From assembly GCF_001729745.1 (NCBI RefSeq), contig NZ_CP017186.1, positions 434,001 to 498,000 of the forward strand: a stretch of DNA of 64,000 nt. The letters run 5' to 3'. Positions 61,096-64,000 of the stretch are shown here, piece by piece. Both the position numbers and the translations under genes were made by a program. How positions within the stretch are numbered: position 1 is the first letter of the stretch; the number at the start of each line of letters is the position of its first letter. A model generated the notes under the pieces. That model saw nothing but the letters and a program-made list of their open reading frames with translations. It did no database searches and had not been told where the DNA came from. This DNA is from Enterobacter hormaechei subsp. hoffmannii. GTDB lineage: Bacteria; Pseudomonadota; Gammaproteobacteria; Enterobacterales; Enterobacteriaceae.

Positions 61096-62232
61096 ATGCA
61101 CACCCGTACCCTGCTTGTCGCTTCACTCTCAATGCTCGCCACCGCCGCTGTCGCCCAGACGCAATACGCCTGGGTGGGCACCTATAATCCCAACGGCGAA
61201 GGGCTGTACCGTTTTACCGTCGACCCGCAAACCGGCGCGCTCGATAACAAAACGCTGGTGAGCCAACTCCCGAACGCTGCGCAGCTTACCGTCTCGCACG
61301 ACGGCAAAACGCTCTACCTGGCAAGCGAGGTGGAGCAGGGCGTGGTGCAGGCGTTGCGAATAGGCGATAACGGCGCGCTGAGCGAGCTGAATCAGGTGGC
61401 CTCCGGCGGCGCGGGGCCGGTGTATCTTTCCCTGACGCCGAACGGCAAACATTTGCTGGTGGCGAACTACGTCAGCGGATCGATCGCGGTGCTGCCCGTT
61501 AACGCAGACGGCAGCCTGGGCGATGCTAAGGACACCCATCAGGACAAAGGCGAACCGGGCGCGGCAAAGCCGGAAGCTGCCGTCGAGGGCAGTTTCGCCA
61601 TCAGCGATCATAACGGCCCTCACGCGCACATGATCGCCGCCGATCCGAGCGGGAAATACGTTTTTTCCACCGATCTGGGGCTGGATCGCATCTATCAGTA
61701 CCGTTTTGACGATCGAACCGGAAAGCTGACCCCGAACGATCCGCCGTTTATAAGCGCCTCCTCAAAAGGGGCCGGGCCGCGCCACTTCGTCTTTACGCCG
61801 AAGGGGGATGCCCTGTGGCTGATTAACGAAGAAGCCTCTACGCTCACCCATTATGCGCTGGACAGCAACGGCAGGCTGAAAGAGGGTAAAACGGTTTCAG
61901 CCTTGCCGGACGGTTATAAAGGCACCAGTTTTGCTGCCGGGCTGGCGCTAAGCGCCGACGGGAAACAGCTGTATGTCGCTAACCGTTTGCATAACAGCAT
62001 CGGGCACTTTACCGTAACGGCGGAGGGCACGCTGACGCATCAGGACGATGTCTGGACGCGGGGTGACTATCCGCTCACCCTGACGCTTGATAAGCAGGGC
62101 CGCTGGCTGTACGTCATGAACCAGCGCAGCGACAACATTACCCGTTTCCGCGTGGCGCCGGACGGCAAGCTGAGCGCCGAGTCAGACTATACCCCGGTCG
62201 GCAGCCCATCCCAGATGGTCATTTCACCCTGA
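61096..62232 (+). CDS. Secreted seven-bladed beta-propeller lactonase
   Basis: 378 residues from ATG 61096, preceded by GAAGGAG. Signal peptide of about 19 residues (MHTRTLLVASLSMLATAAVA). Then a lactonase-type (PF10282, 6-phosphogluconolactonase-like) beta-propeller with repeated blades: YAWVGTYNPNGEGLYRF, LTVSHDGKTLYLASE, DHNGPHAHMIAADPSGKYVFSTD, GPRHFVFTPKGDALWLINE. Because it is exported, its substrate should be a free lactone, not a phosphate. Placed between the catabolic genes and their likely regulator, it may open a sugar-acid lactone before uptake. Confidence 0.85.
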   Translation: MHTRTLLVASLSMLATAAVAQTQYAWVGTYNPNGEGLYRFTVDPQTGALDNKTLVSQLPNAAQLTVSHDGKTLYLASEVEQGVVQALRIGDNGALSELNQVASGGAGPVYLSLTPNGKHLLVANYVSGSIAVLPVNADGSLGDAKDTHQDKGEPGAAKPEAAVEGSFAISDHNGPHAHMIAADPSGKYVFSTDLGLDRIYQYRFDDRTGKLTPNDPPFISASSKGAGPRHFVFTPKGDALWLINEEASTLTHYALDSNGRLKEGKTVSALPDGYKGTSFAAGLALSADGKQLYVANRLHNSIGHFTVTAEGTLTHQDDVWTRGDYPLTLTLDKQGRWLYVMNQRSDNITRFRVAPDGKLSAESDYTPVGSPSQMVISP

Positions 62233-62251
62233 GCAGTAAGAGGACAACGAC

Positions 62252-64000
62252 GTGCGATTTCCGAACCAACGTTTAGCGCAACTTTTCGATCTGTTGCAAA
62301 ACGAGACGCTGCCGCAGGACGAGCTGGCGCAGCGGCTGTCGGTCTCCACGCGAACCGTCCGGGCGGATATCACCGCCCTGAACGCGCTGCTGGCCAGCCA
62401 CGGTGCGCAGTTCATTTTGAGCCGGGGCAACGGCTATCAGCTCAAAATCAATGATGTGGTGCGCTATCAACAATTGCAGTCGTCCCACCCGCGCGCGCTG
62501 CGTATTCCGCGAACCGGACCGGAGCGTGTGCACTATCTGGTGGTGCGTTTTCTGACGTCAGCCTTTTCCATCAAGCTGGAGGATCTGGCCGATGAGTGGT
62601 TCGTCAGCCGGGCCACATTGCAGAGCGACATGGTGGAAGTGCGCGAGTGGTTTCACCGTTACAACCTGACGCTGGAAACCCGCCCGCGCCACGGCATGAA
62701 GCTGTTTGGCAGCGAGATGGCGATCCGCGCCTGCCTGACCGACCTCCTGTGGGAGCTGGCGCAGCAGGATAGCCTTAACCCGCTGGTGACCGACGTGGCG
62801 CTCAACGCGGGCGTGGCGGAAAAGATGGTCCCTGTCCTGCACGACGCGCTGACGCGCCATCACATTCGCCTGACCGATGAAGGCGAGCTGTTCCTGCGCC
62901 TGTACTGCGCGGTGTCGGTGCGGCGCATCAGCGAGGGGTATCCGCTGCCGGAATTCCACGCTGAAGACGTGGAAGAGAACGTACGCGAGGCGGCGAAAGA
63001 TATTGCGGTGGCTATCCAGGAGCTGGCGGGCAAGGCGCTTTCACCATCGGAAGAGAGCTGGCTGTGCGTGCACATTGCGGCGCGGCAGATCCAGGAGATC
63101 GCTCCCAGCGCCATTAATGCTGACGACGACGAAGCCCTGGTCAACTATATCCTGCGCTACATCAACACCCACTATAACTACAACCTGTTGAGCGACGAGC
63201 AACTGCATGCAGATCTGCTCACGCACATCAAAACCATGATTACCCGCGTGCGGTATCAAATCATGATCCCCAATCCGCTGCTGGATAACATCAAGCAGCA
63301 CTACCCGATGGCGTGGGATATGACCCTCGCGGCGGTGTCGAGCTGGGGCAAATACACGCCGTATGTGATCAGCGAAAACGAAATTGGTTTTCTGGTGCTG
63401 CATATCGGTGTCGGTCTGGAGCGCCACTACAACATCGGCTACCAGCGTCAGCCGCGCGTGCTGCTGGTATGTGACGCCGGTAACGCGATGGTGCGCATGA
63501 TCGAGGCGGTGCTTCAGCGCAAATACCCGCAGATTGAGGTGACGCGCACGCTCACCCTGCGCGAGTACGAACTTGCCGATGCCATCGGCGAAGACTTCGT
63601 GATCTCCACCGCTCGCGTGAGCGAAAAATCCAAACCGGTGGTGATAATCGCCCCGTTCCCGACCGATTATCAGTTAGAGCAGATCGGCAAGCTGGTGCTG
63701 GTGGACCGTACCCGCCCGTGGATGCTGGAGAAATACTTCGACGCGGCCCATTTCCGCATTCTCGACAAGCCTGTCGACCAGCAAACGCTGTTCCGCGAAC
63801 TGTGTGGGCAGCTTGAAAGCGAAGGCTTTGTCGGCGCGGAATTTCTGGAATCGGTTATCGAGCGTGAAGCTATCGTCAGCACTATGCTCGGCGACGGCAT
63901 CGCGCTGCCGCACTCCCTCGGCCTGCTGGCGCAAAAAACGGTGGTCTACACCGTGCTGGCGCCGCAGGGCATTCAGTGGGGAGATGAAACTGCCCATGTC
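62252..64000 (+). CDS. BglG-type PRD transcriptional regulator, 3' end beyond window
   Basis: 583 codons visible from GTG 62252 (AGAGGA upstream), open to the last base. Helix-turn-helix domains at about 5-60 (PQDELAQRLSVSTRTVRADITALN) and 95-145, two PRDs at about 180-400 (LRLYCAVSVRRISEG; IGFLVLHIGVGLERH), an EIIB-like domain with Cys407 (LLVCDAGNAMVRM) and the beginning of an EIIA-like domain with His554 (GIALPHSLG). Such proteins (MtlR, LicR types) are activators whose activity is set by PTS phosphorylation. It is the likely activator of the 55513-62232 genes. Confidence 0.88.
   Translation, partial: MRFPNQRLAQLFDLLQNETLPQDELAQRLSVSTRTVRADITALNALLASHGAQFILSRGNGYQLKINDVVRYQQLQSSHPRALRIPRTGPERVHYLVVRFLTSAFSIKLEDLADEWFVSRATLQSDMVEVREWFHRYNLTLETRPRHGMKLFGSEMAIRACLTDLLWELAQQDSLNPLVTDVALNAGVAEKMVPVLHDALTRHHIRLTDEGELFLRLYCAVSVRRISEGYPLPEFHAEDVEENVREAAKDIAVAIQELAGKALSPSEESWLCVHIAARQIQEIAPSAINADDDEALVNYILRYINTHYNYNLLSDEQLHADLLTHIKTMITRVRYQIMIPNPLLDNIKQHYPMAWDMTLAAVSSWGKYTPYVISENEIGFLVLHIGVGLERHYNIGYQRQPRVLLVCDAGNAMVRMIEAVLQRKYPQIEVTRTLTLREYELADAIGEDFVISTARVSEKSKPVVIIAPFPTDYQLEQIGKLVLVDRTRPWMLEKYFDAAHFRILDKPVDQQTLFRELCGQLESEGFVGAEFLESVIEREAIVSTMLGDGIALPHSLGLLAQKTVVYTVLAPQGIQWGDETAHV

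Overview
The window is a chromosomal segment of an enteric gamma-proteobacterium. It carries the yjfN-bsmA-yjfP-ulaRG-ulaABCDEF-yjfY-rpsF-priB-rpsR-rplI ... ytfB-fklB-cycA-ytfE-ytfF ... cpdB-cysQ-ytfJKL-msrA-tamAB-ytfP-ppa-ytfQRT-yjfF-fbp-mpl-yjgA-pmbA-cybC order known from Escherichia coli. Lengths are near-identical, GC is higher, and there are insertions absent from E. coli K-12. Enterobacter or a close relative fits best; that genus call is inference. No tRNA, rRNA, CRISPR array or insertion sequence was seen.

Layout. 1-1464: 5' part of a chemoreceptor gene (minus). 1635-10350: the complete L-ascorbate (ula) utilisation locus with esterase YjfP and three YhcN-type (DUF1471) envelope proteins. 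10563-12184: rpsF-priB-rpsR-rplI. 12283-20160: a DMT exporter, ytfB, fklB, cycA, ytfE with an NsrR operator, a Tsr-like chemoreceptor and ytfF. 20470-27447: an AT-richer accessory block with an uncharacterised protein, an EvgS/EvgA-type phosphorelay, three small envelope proteins and an AraC regulator. 27529-32898: qorB/ytfH, cpdB/cysQ, ytfJ, ytfK. 33168-34454: an AT-rich three-gene island read as an orphan T6SS Hcp, a toxin-44 effector and a likely immunity protein. 34514-55184: ytfL, msrA, tamA-tamB-ytfP, ppa, the ytfQRT-yjfF sugar ABC operon, a third chemoreceptor, fbp/mpl, yjgA, pmbA, cybC. 55224-64000: a catabolic cassette of one stand-alone PRD protein, four uncharacterised proteins (two of them membrane proteins), an amidohydrolase, a DgaE-type PLP lyase and a KDGP aldolase, followed by a secreted beta-propeller lactonase and a BglG-type PRD regulator that runs off the window.

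How the genes work together. The ula genes import L-ascorbate as its 6-phosphate and convert it to D-xylulose-5-phosphate under UlaR, whose probable operators are visible as repeats between ulaG and ulaA. The terminal cassette reads as uptake and breakdown of an N-acylated amino-sugar acid: lactone opening outside, transport by an unfamiliar PTS-like system, deacylation, ammonia elimination to KDGP, then aldol cleavage to pyruvate and glyceraldehyde-3-phosphate. The end of that route rests on family knowledge; the transport step and true substrate are unknown, making this the best candidate for an undescribed system. The Hcp/toxin-44 island is the best candidate for an interbacterial weapon. 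All three chemoreceptor genes have sigma-28-like promoters, so they appear to belong to the flagellar regulon. REP elements and a second, CT-rich palindromic repeat family punctuate the intergenic gaps.
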